Origin: an uncultured Planctomycetaceae bacterium | Lineage (GTDB): Bacteria; Planctomycetota; Planctomycetia; Pirellulales; Pirellulaceae | DNA: 10,505 bases | Assembly (NCBI GenBank): GCA_937967755.1 | Contig: CALBTA010000698.1 | Coordinates: 1 to 10,505 of the forward strand | Direction of reading: 5' to 3' | Part shown: one piece after another, positions 4,740 through 10,505 of the stretch | Layout: the number at the start of each line of letters is the position of its first letter | Position numbering within the stretch: position 1 is the first letter of the stretch | The notes under the pieces: model-generated | Seen by the model: the letters and a program-made list of their open reading frames with translations, nothing else | Told to the model about the DNA's origin: nothing | Database searches by the model: none | Position numbers and translations under genes: made by a program

Positions 4740-6536
4740 ATGATCATCAAAAAAGCATCCATTCCAGCGCTGCTGTGCCTGCTGGGGTTTGCCGGGTTGC
4801 TGGTTTGGGCGGCGGAACCGGACTCGCCGGTGGCGGAGATTGAAACGCAGTCCGTTGAGCAAGACACTGATAAACAGCCCGCGGAAACAGAATCGGCGAA
4901 GCCGCAAGCGGTTGATGTGACCGAGAAGATGCGGGAGTTCAACTCCGACAAATTCGCCGGCCCACCGACCGAGTTCCGCGAAGGCCATGTGAAAGCGCGG
5001 AAGCTGGACCCCAAGGCGATCGTAAAGACCGAAGCGGGCTTCGTCGTGAAACTTCCCAGCGGCGCACCCATCCCCACGCCAACGGTTGACGACGGCAAGG
5101 TCTACGTCAGCGGCGGGTTTCACAGCAAAGAGTTTTACTGTTTCGACGCGGCCACAGGCGAAGTGGTGTGGGCCATCGATCTGGACGACGACGGACCTAG
5201 CTCGGCCGTGGTGCAAGACGGCATCTGCGTCTTCAACACCGAATCGTGCACGATCTTCGCGGTCAATTCGCAGACGGGCAGCCACCTCTGGTCGCACTGG
5301 CTGGGCGACCCGCTGACCAGCACGCCGGCCATCGCCGGAGGAAAGGTGTTCACGTCGTACCCGGCCGCTGGCGGCGGAGGCGGTTTGGGGCAACAGGGCT
5401 TCGGCGGCCAAATTGACAACGCCGAAATCAATGACGCCGACAACAATGATGCGGAAAACAACGACGCCGAAATTCCAGATAGCGACAACACGAACAACGA
5501 AAACAATCCTGCGGAGTCAACAGAAGTCGAACAGCAACTACAGCAATTACAAAACTTCGCGCCACAGTCCGTCGACAACAACGAAGCTGAAGTCGAAGAA
5601 GACCCCGACGGCAAGAAGCGGCCGCCGCTAACGCATGTGCTGGCTTGTTTGGATTTGAAAACCGGCAAGTTCCTGTGGCAGAAGTGGATCGACAGCGACG
5701 TGATGACTTCGCCGGTTTGCGTGGACGACGAAGTCTTCATCACCACTTTCGCCGGCACCGTGATGAAGTTCGATCAAGCGACAGGCAAGATCATTTCCGC
5801 CAAGCGCGAACGGGCGACCTGCGCCCCGGTCGTGGTGGGTAAGGATGTGCTTTACACGCAGCGGGCCGATAACGGTGAAGATGAAGCCCCCGTGGAAGAG
5901 GCGCTCGCCATCAACAACCGAGCTGACGGTCAAGTACGGCTCAACGTGAACCGAAAAGTTGCCAAGCACATCGACAACAAAGTGCAAGCCAAGGCCGACT
6001 TGCAAGGCAAGGCTGAGCAGCTTGACGCGGCCAACGGTTTCGCCGGCCCGGCTCCGCAAGCTGCCAACCCCGACGCCGCGTGGGATAACATCGGCTACGG
6101 CCGGGTCAGTTCGATGCAGGCGTTTCAAGGTTCGCGCGGGTGTGTGATGGGCCGCCTGGCAATGAACTGCCCGGGTGATGAAATCATTTGCAACGATGTT
6201 ACGACCGGCCAGGTGAAGTGGAAGATCAAGCTGGAAGGTGACTTGGAAAAGGTCGGCGGGTTCCTGGCGGCTCCGCCGGCGGCCGCGGGGAAACATCTGT
6301 TCGTTTCCACGCTGGACGGGCACGTCTTGCAGATGGACCCGGGCGAAGGGAAAGTTGTGAAGAAGCACAAAGTCGGCGGGCCGGTCCGTTTCCAGCCGGC
6401 GATCATGGACGGGCGGATCTATGTCGGCACGCAGGACGGGCAGTTGGTTGCCATCGATACCAAAGACCGAACGCTAACCGGATGGTCCGGATGGGGTGGC
6501 GATGCCGCCCACACTGGCGTACAACAGAAGCGTTAG
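4740..6536 (+). CDS. Exported PQQ-like (BamB-like) beta-propeller protein
   Basis: A 598-residue protein with a signal peptide (1-24, LLCLLGFAGLLVWA before AEPDSP), so it should act outside the cytoplasm. The body is made of PQQ-type propeller blades, recognisable by repeated Y/C-x-D-x-x-T-G-x-x-x-W patterns: FDAATGEVVWAIDL, VNSQTGSHLWSHWL, LDLKTGKFLWQKW, FDQATGKIISAKR, NDVTTGQVKWKIKL, and the closing D-G-R-I-Y-V-G-T-Q-D-G-Q-L-V-A-I-D. It ends in WSGWGGDAAHTG, like many planctomycete propellers. An Asn/Asp/Glu/Gln-rich insert (about 222-285) interrupts the propeller, preceded by a glycine run (PAAGGGGGLGQQGFGG). A second charged insert (about 385-440) is rich in Lys, Ala and Asn. No PQQ-dehydrogenase catalytic residues are evident, so a scaffold or assembly role, as in BamB, is more likely than an enzyme, but that is inference. 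The next gene, the first Coa1-like one, begins 124 bases later. Confidence 0.9.
   Translation: MIIKKASIPALLCLLGFAGLLVWAAEPDSPVAEIETQSVEQDTDKQPAETESAKPQAVDVTEKMREFNSDKFAGPPTEFREGHVKARKLDPKAIVKTEAGFVVKLPSGAPIPTPTVDDGKVYVSGGFHSKEFYCFDAATGEVVWAIDLDDDGPSSAVVQDGICVFNTESCTIFAVNSQTGSHLWSHWLGDPLTSTPAIAGGKVFTSYPAAGGGGGLGQQGFGGQIDNAEINDADNNDAENNDAEIPDSDNTNNENNPAESTEVEQQLQQLQNFAPQSVDNNEAEVEEDPDGKKRPPLTHVLACLDLKTGKFLWQKWIDSDVMTSPVCVDDEVFITTFAGTVMKFDQATGKIISAKRERATCAPVVVGKDVLYTQRADNGEDEAPVEEALAINNRADGQVRLNVNRKVAKHIDNKVQAKADLQGKAEQLDAANGFAGPAPQAANPDAAWDNIGYGRVSSMQAFQGSRGCVMGRLAMNCPGDEIICNDVTTGQVKWKIKLEGDLEKVGGFLAAPPAAAGKHLFVSTLDGHVLQMDPGEGKVVKKHKVGGPVRFQPAIMDGRIYVGTQDGQLVAIDTKDRTLTGWSGWGGDAAHTGVQQKR
5415..5474 (+). 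repeat. Four tandem 15-base units coding a N-D-A-E-type pentapeptide
   Basis: Within the propeller gene, residues 226-245 read as four consecutive five-residue units (DNAEI, NDADN, NDAEN, NDAEI). The codons vary (gac/gat, gcc/gcg), so the repeat is conserved better in protein than in DNA. It forms the core of the acidic-amide insert between blades and is probably disordered. Confidence 0.7.
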
Positions 6537-6555
6537 TTCGTGGGCCAATGCAAAC

Positions 6556-6606
6556 GTAACTCGGGCACTCTTGCCCGAGGACCACGGGCAGAAGTGCCCG
6601 TACTAC
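6556..6606. repeat. Compact inverted pair of REP-like palindromes (CGGGCA type)
   Basis: Two perfect 7-base hairpins stand seven bases or less apart: TCGGGCA-CTCT-TGCCCGA (6561-6578) and ACGGGCA-GAAG-TGCCCGT (6584-6601). The second is the first in inverted orientation. The outer feet are GTAA (6556-6559, one change from GTAG) and CTAC (6603-6606). The element lies between the propeller gene stop and the first Coa1-like gene and could damp transcription between them; there is no T-tract. Confidence 0.65.
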
Positions 6607-6660
6607 GCTTGCCGGCGTCACGTGTTGTACATCAGATACCCTGCAAGCGAAGAGGTCGCC

Positions 6661-7020
6661 ATGGCATCCCAAGGCTCCGGTATGAAAGTTGTGTGGATCA
6701 TTCTCGGTGTGATCGTCGGGTTAGGCGTGTTGACGATCGGCTGCTGCGTGGGCATCAGCATGATGGGCATCGGCGCACTGGAAACGGCAGTCACCGACGG
6801 GTACGGCAGCCACCCCGATGTCGTCCAACACATCGGTCAGATCAACGACATCAGCGCCAACTTCGAAGACACCGGAGCGACGAACGGCGGAATGGTCTTC
6901 GACGTGGAAGGTACCAACGGCAGCGGGCAGATCGTGGTCTACGAACAGGTGAACGACAAGTTCGGCGACGCCCAACTGATCGTCGGCGGGCAGACCTACG
7001 AACTGGGGCCTTCGCAGTAG
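6661..7020 (+). CDS. Coa1-like membrane-anchored protein, first of a tandem pair
   Basis: A 119-residue protein with one N-terminal membrane helix (about 9-33, V-V-W-I-I-L-G-V-I-V-G-L then GCCVGI) and a small exposed domain. The domain reads HPDVVQHIGQINDISANF, then G-G-M-V-F-D-V-E-G-T-N-G-S-G-Q-I-V-V, then A-Q-L-I-V-G-G-Q-T-Y-E-L. That order, an L/I-G-x-I pattern followed by a V-x-G-x-x-G-S-G strand pair and a final strand, resembles the Coa1/Tim21-like family (cytochrome c oxidase assembly factor 1 in mitochondria), many bacterial members of which are short membrane-anchored proteins. No oxidase gene is near, so a role in respiratory assembly is unproven. The ATG at 6661 has GAGG five bases upstream. 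The stop is 12 bases before its paralogue. Confidence 0.75.
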   Translation: MASQGSGMKVVWIILGVIVGLGVLTIGCCVGISMMGIGALETAVTDGYGSHPDVVQHIGQINDISANFEDTGATNGGMVFDVEGTNGSGQIVVYEQVNDKFGDAQLIVGGQTYELGPSQ

Positions 7021-7032
7021 CAGGGAAGCAAG

Positions 7033-7425
7033 ATGGCCAGTGGGTCCGGATCGAAAGTACTGCTGATTGTTCTCGGCGTGATTGGCGCGCTGGGGTTGCT
7101 GACGGTTGGATGTTGTGTGGGCATCGCGATGTTCAGCGGCAACGTCATGAGCGACGCCGTCAAAGATGCCTACGGCGATAACAGATTGGTCGTTGAACAC
7201 ATCGGTGAGATTGAAGACATCAGCGCCAACTTTACCAAAACCGGCGGCGATGCCGGTATGGTGTTCGATGTGGAGGGAACCAAGGCCAGCGGACAAATCA
7301 TCGTTTACGACCAGCGCGGGCAAGAGTTCGGCAACGCCGATCTGATCGTCGGCGGGCAGACGTTTGAGCTCGGCCCATCCGGCACGCAATTCCGCATGGG
7401 GCCGGATGATTCGACAAGCCCTTAG
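7033..7425 (+). CDS. Coa1-like membrane-anchored protein, second of a tandem pair
   Basis: This 130-residue protein is clearly a paralogue of the one just upstream. Both share the M-A-S start, a membrane helix ending GCCVGI, the stretch HIG-x-I-x-DISANF, G-M-V-F-D-V-E-G-T, S-G-Q-I and the nearly identical L-I-V-G-G-Q-T-[YF]-E-L-G-P-S. It differs by a hydrophilic 14-residue tail (from GTQFRMG to DDSTSP) absent from the first copy. A GGGAAG ribosome site precedes the ATG and the 12-base gap implies co-transcription. Coa1-like assignment as for its partner; a hetero- or homo-oligomer of the two is plausible but inferred. Confidence 0.75.
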   Translation: MASGSGSKVLLIVLGVIGALGLLTVGCCVGIAMFSGNVMSDAVKDAYGDNRLVVEHIGEIEDISANFTKTGGDAGMVFDVEGTKASGQIIVYDQRGQEFGNADLIVGGQTFELGPSGTQFRMGPDDSTSP

Positions 7426-7429
7426 CAAG

Positions 7430-7493
7430 GTAGTAGGCACACTCCAAGTGCCGTAACAGAAGCTGCGGACGGCACACAGAGTGTGCCTGCTAC
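7430..7493. repeat. Inverted pair of REP-like palindromes (GGCACAC type) between convergent genes
   Basis: The 64-base element is bounded by GTAG-TA-GGCACAC and its near-perfect inverse GTGTGCC-TG-CTAC (12 of 13 positions). Inside are GGCAC-N7-GTGCC (7436-7452) and the perfect hairpin GGCACAC-AGA-GTGTGCC (7471-7487). It fills almost the whole 70-base gap between the stops of two convergent genes, where it may separate or end both transcripts. A short TTTT run (7494-7497) follows on the plus strand. Confidence 0.7.
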
Positions 7494-7495
7494 TT

Positions 7496-8815
7496 TTACG
7501 AACCAACTTTTGTGGGTTTGTAATCGGTTGATTCTCGCAAGCGGAGGACTTCGGCTTCTTCGATCTTGTCGAGCGGCGGCTTGGGGTCTTTGCCGCTGGG
7601 GTCGTAGCGTTGAATTTTCGCGAGCGTGTCCCAGCCTTCGACCACCCGGCCGAACACCGTGTGCCGGCCGTTGAGGTGCGGCGTCGGCTTGAACGTGAGG
7701 TAAAACTGCGAACCGCCTGTGTCTTTGCCGGCGTGGGCCATGCTGAGCGAACCGGCAAAGTGGTTGCGGGCGTTGTCCTTGTAGCACTCGCACTTGATGT
7801 TGTAACCCGGCCCGCCAGTGCCGTCGCCGTTGGGGTCGCCGGTTTGAGCCATGAACCCATGAATCACCCGGTGGAAGAGCCGGCCGTCGTAGAAGCCTTT
7901 CTTAACCAGTGAAATGAAATTGCCGACCGTCTCGGGCGCTTCGTTCTCGAACAGTTCGATTACGATGTCGCCTTTGGTCGTCTTTAATTTCACTCGGGGC
8001 AAATCGTCGGCCTTCGCTTCCGCTTCACGAATCTTCTGCTCCTCTTCCCACAGCTTGACGAGGTCGAACTGCTCGATCCGTTCGTAGGCTTCGGTGCCAT
8101 CCTTCGTTAAGACATCCTCGGCCGATGCTTTGTCGAGGTACTCTTTCGCCAGTTCGATCTTGTTGGTCGCATACGCGCCGATGCCCGCCATGTCGTAGAC
8201 TCGGTTATCTTCAATGTCGTGCTTCAGAAGATACTCGGATTCGGCCAGGCCTTGTTCGTACCGACCTTCGCGAATTTCATCCGCGGCGACCTTCAGCATA
8301 AAGCGTGTCAGTTGGCGGTCTTCGTTGGGGGCTTCTTCAAAGGCGGCTTTGGCGACCGTTTTCAATTCGGGCAACAGCTTCTCGCCTTGGGCGCGCAGTT
8401 CGTTGTACTGCGTGCGGATCATTTCCAGGTCTTCATCCTGGGCGACTTCGTACTGCTCCCGCAAATCGCGTAGCCGGGAGAGCAGCGTTTTCCATTCGGT
8501 CAGTTTCGCTTCCCAGGCTTGGGCTTTGGGGCCAAGCTCGGGTGCGGGATCATCCTTCGGCTCATCATCTTTGGGCTCGTCTTCTTTTGGCTCATCGTCC
8601 TTCTGCTCGCCATCATCTGTTGCCGGCTCGTCATCGGCAGCCGCGTCGTCGGTGTCAGGATCACCTGCGGGCTGCTCTTCATCAGAGTTTTGTTCGGCGG
8701 CGGGCTGTTCGGTCGCCGTGTCGTCTTGGGCGACGGCAGCCGCGCAGAAGCACGTTGTAAAAGCCAACAAGGCGGCTACCGCCCAACGCTGCAAACCAAT
8801 GGTTCCGATCGTCAC
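7496..8815 (-). CDS. Exported cyclophilin-type peptidyl-prolyl isomerase with acidic linker
   Basis: A 439-residue secreted protein. Residues 1-30 are a signal peptide (WAVAALLAFTTCFCAAAVAQ before DD). Residues 31-90 are an acidic, probably disordered linker with repeated K-D-D-E-P units. Residues 95-270 are helical, first coiled-coil-like and then TPR-like (LAKEYLDKA). The cyclophilin domain spans about 275-425: L-F-H-R-V-I-H-G-F-M-A-Q-T-G-D-P with catalytic Arg316 and Gln324, G-T-G-G-P-G-Y, A-G-S-L-S-M-A-H, G-G-S-Q-F-Y-L-T-F and L-N-G-R-H-T-V-F-G-R-V. It isomerises X-Pro bonds during folding. His380 stands where human cyclophilin A has Trp121, so weak cyclosporin binding is expected. I chose the GTG at 8815 because GGAGG sits six bases upstream and it begins a clean signal peptide; an upstream start at 8968 would overlap rsmD. 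Confidence 0.92.
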   Translation of the reverse strand: MTIGTIGLQRWAVAALLAFTTCFCAAAVAQDDTATEQPAAEQNSDEEQPAGDPDTDDAAADDEPATDDGEQKDDEPKEDEPKDDEPKDDPAPELGPKAQAWEAKLTEWKTLLSRLRDLREQYEVAQDEDLEMIRTQYNELRAQGEKLLPELKTVAKAAFEEAPNEDRQLTRFMLKVAADEIREGRYEQGLAESEYLLKHDIEDNRVYDMAGIGAYATNKIELAKEYLDKASAEDVLTKDGTEAYERIEQFDLVKLWEEEQKIREAEAKADDLPRVKLKTTKGDIVIELFENEAPETVGNFISLVKKGFYDGRLFHRVIHGFMAQTGDPNGDGTGGPGYNIKCECYKDNARNHFAGSLSMAHAGKDTGGSQFYLTFKPTPHLNGRHTVFGRVVEGWDTLAKIQRYDPSGKDPKPPLDKIEEAEVLRLRESTDYKPTKVGS

Positions 8816-8821
8816 TGCGAA

Positions 8822-8826
8822 CCTCC
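8822..8826 (-). promoter_or_regulatory. Ribosome binding site fixing the cyclophilin GTG start
   Basis: On the minus strand GGAGG ends six bases before the GTG at 8815-8813. It is the strongest ribosome site on this strand near the gene and decides the start in favour of the 439-residue protein. Confidence 0.8.
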
Positions 8827-8899
8827 GTCGTACTATTCTTAAGGGTATGGGGTCTTGCGAACACAAAGTGCTTGGTATGACTAGAATTATTGCACAGGC

Positions 8900-9580
8900 T
8901 TGAATTTGTTCAAACCGGGTAAGAAGGCAGCCGAAGTGCCACGTTCCCCCAAGAAGCAGGCAACGCAACGCAAAGACGCAGTGCCAGCTGCGCAGTTGCG
9001 GATCATCGGCGGGCGGCTGCGGGGGAGCAAGCTGATCTACAACGGCGACCCTGGTACGCGGCCGATGAAAGAGCGCGTGCGCGAGGCGGCGTTCAATCTG
9101 GTTGGCCCGTCGATCAAAGACAAGCTGGTGATCGATCTATTCGCCGGCACGGGTGCGCTGGGATTGGAAGCCATTAGCCGGGGAGCGTCGCACGCTATGT
9201 TCATCGAACGCCACCGCCCGACCGCTGCGACGCTGGAAGAGAACATCGCTGCGTTCCAATTGGAACCGCAAACGACGGTCGCCAAAAGCGATACGTTCTT
9301 CTGGGCGAAGGGCCTGCCCGATTGTTTGGTGGAGGCGGTAGGGGATTTGCTTGCGGGGGTGCCGTGGGCTGTGTTTTGCTCTCCGCCGTATGCGCTCTAT
9401 GAGGAGGCAACCGATGAAATGTTGCGGCTGATCGGCATCTGCCAAACGCATGCACCAAAGACCAGTTGCATAATCGTGGAGGCCGACGCGCGGTTCGACT
9501 TTGAACAACTTCCGCAGCCGGAATCGTGGGATGTTCGTTCCTATCCGCCGGCGGAGTTGGGGCTTTGGCGTCGCGAGTAG
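8900..9580 (+). CDS. rsmD: RsmD: 16S rRNA (guanine-966-N2)-methyltransferase
   Basis: A cytoplasmic SAM-dependent methyltransferase of the RsmD family, which methylates G966 of 16S rRNA. The RsmD opening LRIIGGRLRG-x-K-L (33-45) and G-T-R-P-M-K-E-R-V-R-E-A-x-F-N (52-66) are plain. Motif I is DLFAGTGALGLEA at 79-91, E-R at 103-104 closes the next strand, and the catalytic motif IV reads CSPPY at 160-164. E. coli RsmD has DPPF there; S-P-P-Y is an accepted form of the [NDS]PP[YF] motif. The protein ends L-G-L-W-R-R-E. Start is uncertain: TTG at 8900 (226 residues) gives a basic tail of about 32 residues before the family core, while GTG at 8936 has AGAAGG nearby and gives 214 residues. A stop at 8882 rules out anything further upstream. 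Divergent from the cyclophilin gene; the final TAG is part of a GTAG repeat foot. Confidence 0.9.
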   Translation: MNLFKPGKKAAEVPRSPKKQATQRKDAVPAAQLRIIGGRLRGSKLIYNGDPGTRPMKERVREAAFNLVGPSIKDKLVIDLFAGTGALGLEAISRGASHAMFIERHRPTAATLEENIAAFQLEPQTTVAKSDTFFWAKGLPDCLVEAVGDLLAGVPWAVFCSPPYALYEEATDEMLRLIGICQTHAPKTSCIIVEADARFDFEQLPQPESWDVRSYPPAELGLWRRE

Positions 9581-9667
9581 CAGAGGTCATGAGACTTCTC
9601 GCGCATTCCTGATGAGTATGCAACCCGAACTCTCACGAGTTCGGCTTCTGCATCACACAACCTCTGC
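9577..9667. repeat. Possible REP-like element (CCGAACTC type) between convergent genes
   Basis: The outer ends GCAGAGGT (9580-9587) and ACCTCTGC (9660-9667) are perfect inverse copies. Inside is the perfect hairpin CCGAACTC-TCAC-GAGTTCGG (9625-9644), wrapped by ATGCA/TGCAT (9618-9622, 9649-9653). The left end has GTAG at 9577-9580, overlapping the rsmD stop. The two halves are less alike than in the other elements, so membership of the same family is tentative. It fills the gap between the convergent rsmD and transglutaminase genes. Confidence 0.5.
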
Positions 9668-9672
9668 CTGCA

Positions 9673-10505
9673 TTACCTCGGTGCAACCGGCCTGCTGCCA
9701 ATCGTGATCACGCCTTGGTTTTCCAGCGGGTGGTTCGTCTCGACCACTTTGTCCTCGTCGGTTGGGTCTATATTGTACCATTGGCTGCGAACTTCTTCCG
9801 GCACGGAAGCTCGCCACAGCGAGAGCACCGTCTTGGCGTTCAAGTGCGGGTTTCCGTTTTCGTTGCCGGCCATTCCGCCTTGTGTCGGCTGCTTGGCCAC
9901 CCAGGCGATATCGACCCGTTTGCTGCTACGGAAATACTCGCCGCCGATGATCTCGCCATCGTCGTTCAGTTCCAGCATGTAGTGTAGTTGCAGCATCTTA
10001 GTGTGGTTCTTCGGCGCGATGTGGTAGGGCTGGTCGAGCATGTAGACGTACCCAATGTTCGTCTTCACTTCCACGCGGTTGCGACCCCGGCGGGCACCGC
10101 TTGATGCGTAGGCGTAAACGGGATAGTTCCAGATTTCCTTGCCGGCGGTGTTGTCAAAGCCGAAGGGGTGTTTGGCGCGGGAAATCCAGTTCGTCAGAAT
10201 CACATGGAACATACCGGGGTTGATCGTCGCTTTGTTTTGCCCGCCAAGCATCACTACGTCGGAATAGACGTACAGTTCCGACAACAGACCTTTGATGTCG
10301 GCCGGGGTGAATTCCACACCATTGCGCTTTACGGTGCGCGTCGGTTCGGCGTGGCGGATGGCGGCGGCGGTCCAGCCGTTGCAATGGCCTGCCCAATCGG
10401 GCGTATGGGCCCGGGCGCCGAACAAACCGCCCCCGGTGCTTTCACGTGTACGGGCGATGTCGCCGCGCTCGAAGGCAGAGGCCGACCCGCGACCGTAGTT
10501 GAACG
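9673..10505 (-). CDS. Elicitor-type transglutaminase-like protein, 5' end cut off
   Basis: The frame is open from the window edge to the TAA at 9675-9673, giving 277 visible residues; the true start lies outside. Near the visible N-terminus is D-W-A-G-H-C-N-G-W-T-A-A-A (36-48), with Cys41 as the likely nucleophile, followed by V-x-x-N-G-V-E-F-T-P-A-D-I-K-G-L-L-S-E-L-Y. Downstream come P-G-M-F-H-V-I-L-T-N-W, N-Y-P-V-Y-A-Y, Y-V-Y-M and L-H-Y-M-L-E-L-N-D-D-G-E-I-I-G-G-E-Y. This pattern matches the oomycete-elicitor transglutaminase family (TGase_elicitor), which crosslinks Gln and Lys side chains and has bacterial members. The His in F-H-V-I-L and the Asp in N-D-D-G-E are candidate triad partners. 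Substrate is unknown and a signal peptide cannot be checked here. Internal TTG at 10425 is not the start, since coding clearly continues upstream. Confidence 0.75.
   Translation of the reverse strand, partial: FNYGRGSASAFERGDIARTRESTGGGLFGARAHTPDWAGHCNGWTAAAIRHAEPTRTVKRNGVEFTPADIKGLLSELYVYSDVVMLGGQNKATINPGMFHVILTNWISRAKHPFGFDNTAGKEIWNYPVYAYASSGARRGRNRVEVKTNIGYVYMLDQPYHIAPKNHTKMLQLHYMLELNDDGEIIGGEYFRSSKRVDIAWVAKQPTQGGMAGNENGNPHLNAKTVLSLWRASVPEEVRSQWYNIDPTDEDKVVETNHPLENQGVITIGSRPVAPR

Noticed and set aside
7430..7493. Classic bidirectional intrinsic terminator
   Set aside because: Stems are short and no T-tract follows closely on the minus strand, and similar palindromes occur at non-terminator positions in the window; better described as a repeat that may also affect termination.
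6721..7860. A 379-codon open frame on the minus strand across the Coa1-like genes and the end of the cyclophilin gene
   Set aside because: It overlaps three genes with recognisable families, its product is a low-complexity Thr/Arg/Ser-rich start followed by no known motif, and it has no ribosome site. It is a by-product of GC-rich codon use.
8214..8903. A 229-codon plus-strand open frame rich in serine opposite the cyclophilin gene
   Set aside because: The serine runs are the antisense of the acidic linker codons of the cyclophilin. No independent support.
8816..8968. Upstream start of the cyclophilin gene at 8968
   Set aside because: It would overlap the start of rsmD and place a 51-residue non-homologous stretch before a clean signal peptide. 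GTG at 8815 has a strong ribosome site.

Overview
The window looks like a piece of a Planctomycetota chromosome, probably of the Pirellulales/Rhodopirellula type. This is inferred from gene content, not from a marker gene. The signs are a secreted NIPSNAP protein, a LamG protein with a PEP-CTERM sorting tail, a PQQ-type beta-propeller with an Asn/Asp/Glu-rich insert, tandem Coa1-like membrane proteins, a secreted cyclophilin with a long acidic linker, an elicitor-type transglutaminase, and a small conserved protein of a kind I recall from planctomycetes. Base composition is moderately GC-rich and even across the genes. No integrase, transposase, phage, CRISPR, tRNA or rRNA gene is visible.

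Layout. From 1 to 4084 everything reads on the minus strand: a cut-off NIPSNAP gene (1-323), an 86-residue conserved protein (469-729), ribBA for riboflavin synthesis (825-2033), a secreted LamG/PEP-CTERM protein (2246-3277) with a good intrinsic terminator behind it, and a stand-alone GyrI-like effector-binding protein (3581-4084). Positions 4085-4739 carry no gene but are dense in structure. They hold an inverted pair of REP-like hairpins (4302-4437) enclosing the best sigma70 promoter of the window (4367-4395, with a palindrome between -35 and -10), then three tandem stem-loop units (4485-4648). This leads into a plus-strand group: the PQQ-like propeller protein (4740-6536) and two tandem paralogous Coa1-like proteins (6661-7020, 7033-7425). 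A minus-strand cyclophilin (7496-8815) converges on them. rsmD (8900-9580, plus) is divergent from the cyclophilin and converges on a cut-off transglutaminase gene (9673-10505, minus).

How it fits together. RibBA and RsmD are housekeeping enzymes (flavin precursors; 16S rRNA methylation). Most of the rest are predicted to act outside the cytoplasm or in the membrane: NIPSNAP, LamG/PEP-CTERM, propeller, Coa1-like pair, cyclophilin, probably the transglutaminase. No single pathway joins them. I see no convincing new multi-gene system. The most unusual part is non-coding: short palindromes with GTAG (or one-mismatch) feet, mostly in inverted pairs, between genes at 2209, 4302-4437, 6556-6606, 7430-7493 and less clearly 9577-9667. 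This is the layout of REP/BIME elements mobilised by RAYT (TnpA-REP) transposases in other bacteria. The palindrome sequence differs between loci while the feet stay similar.
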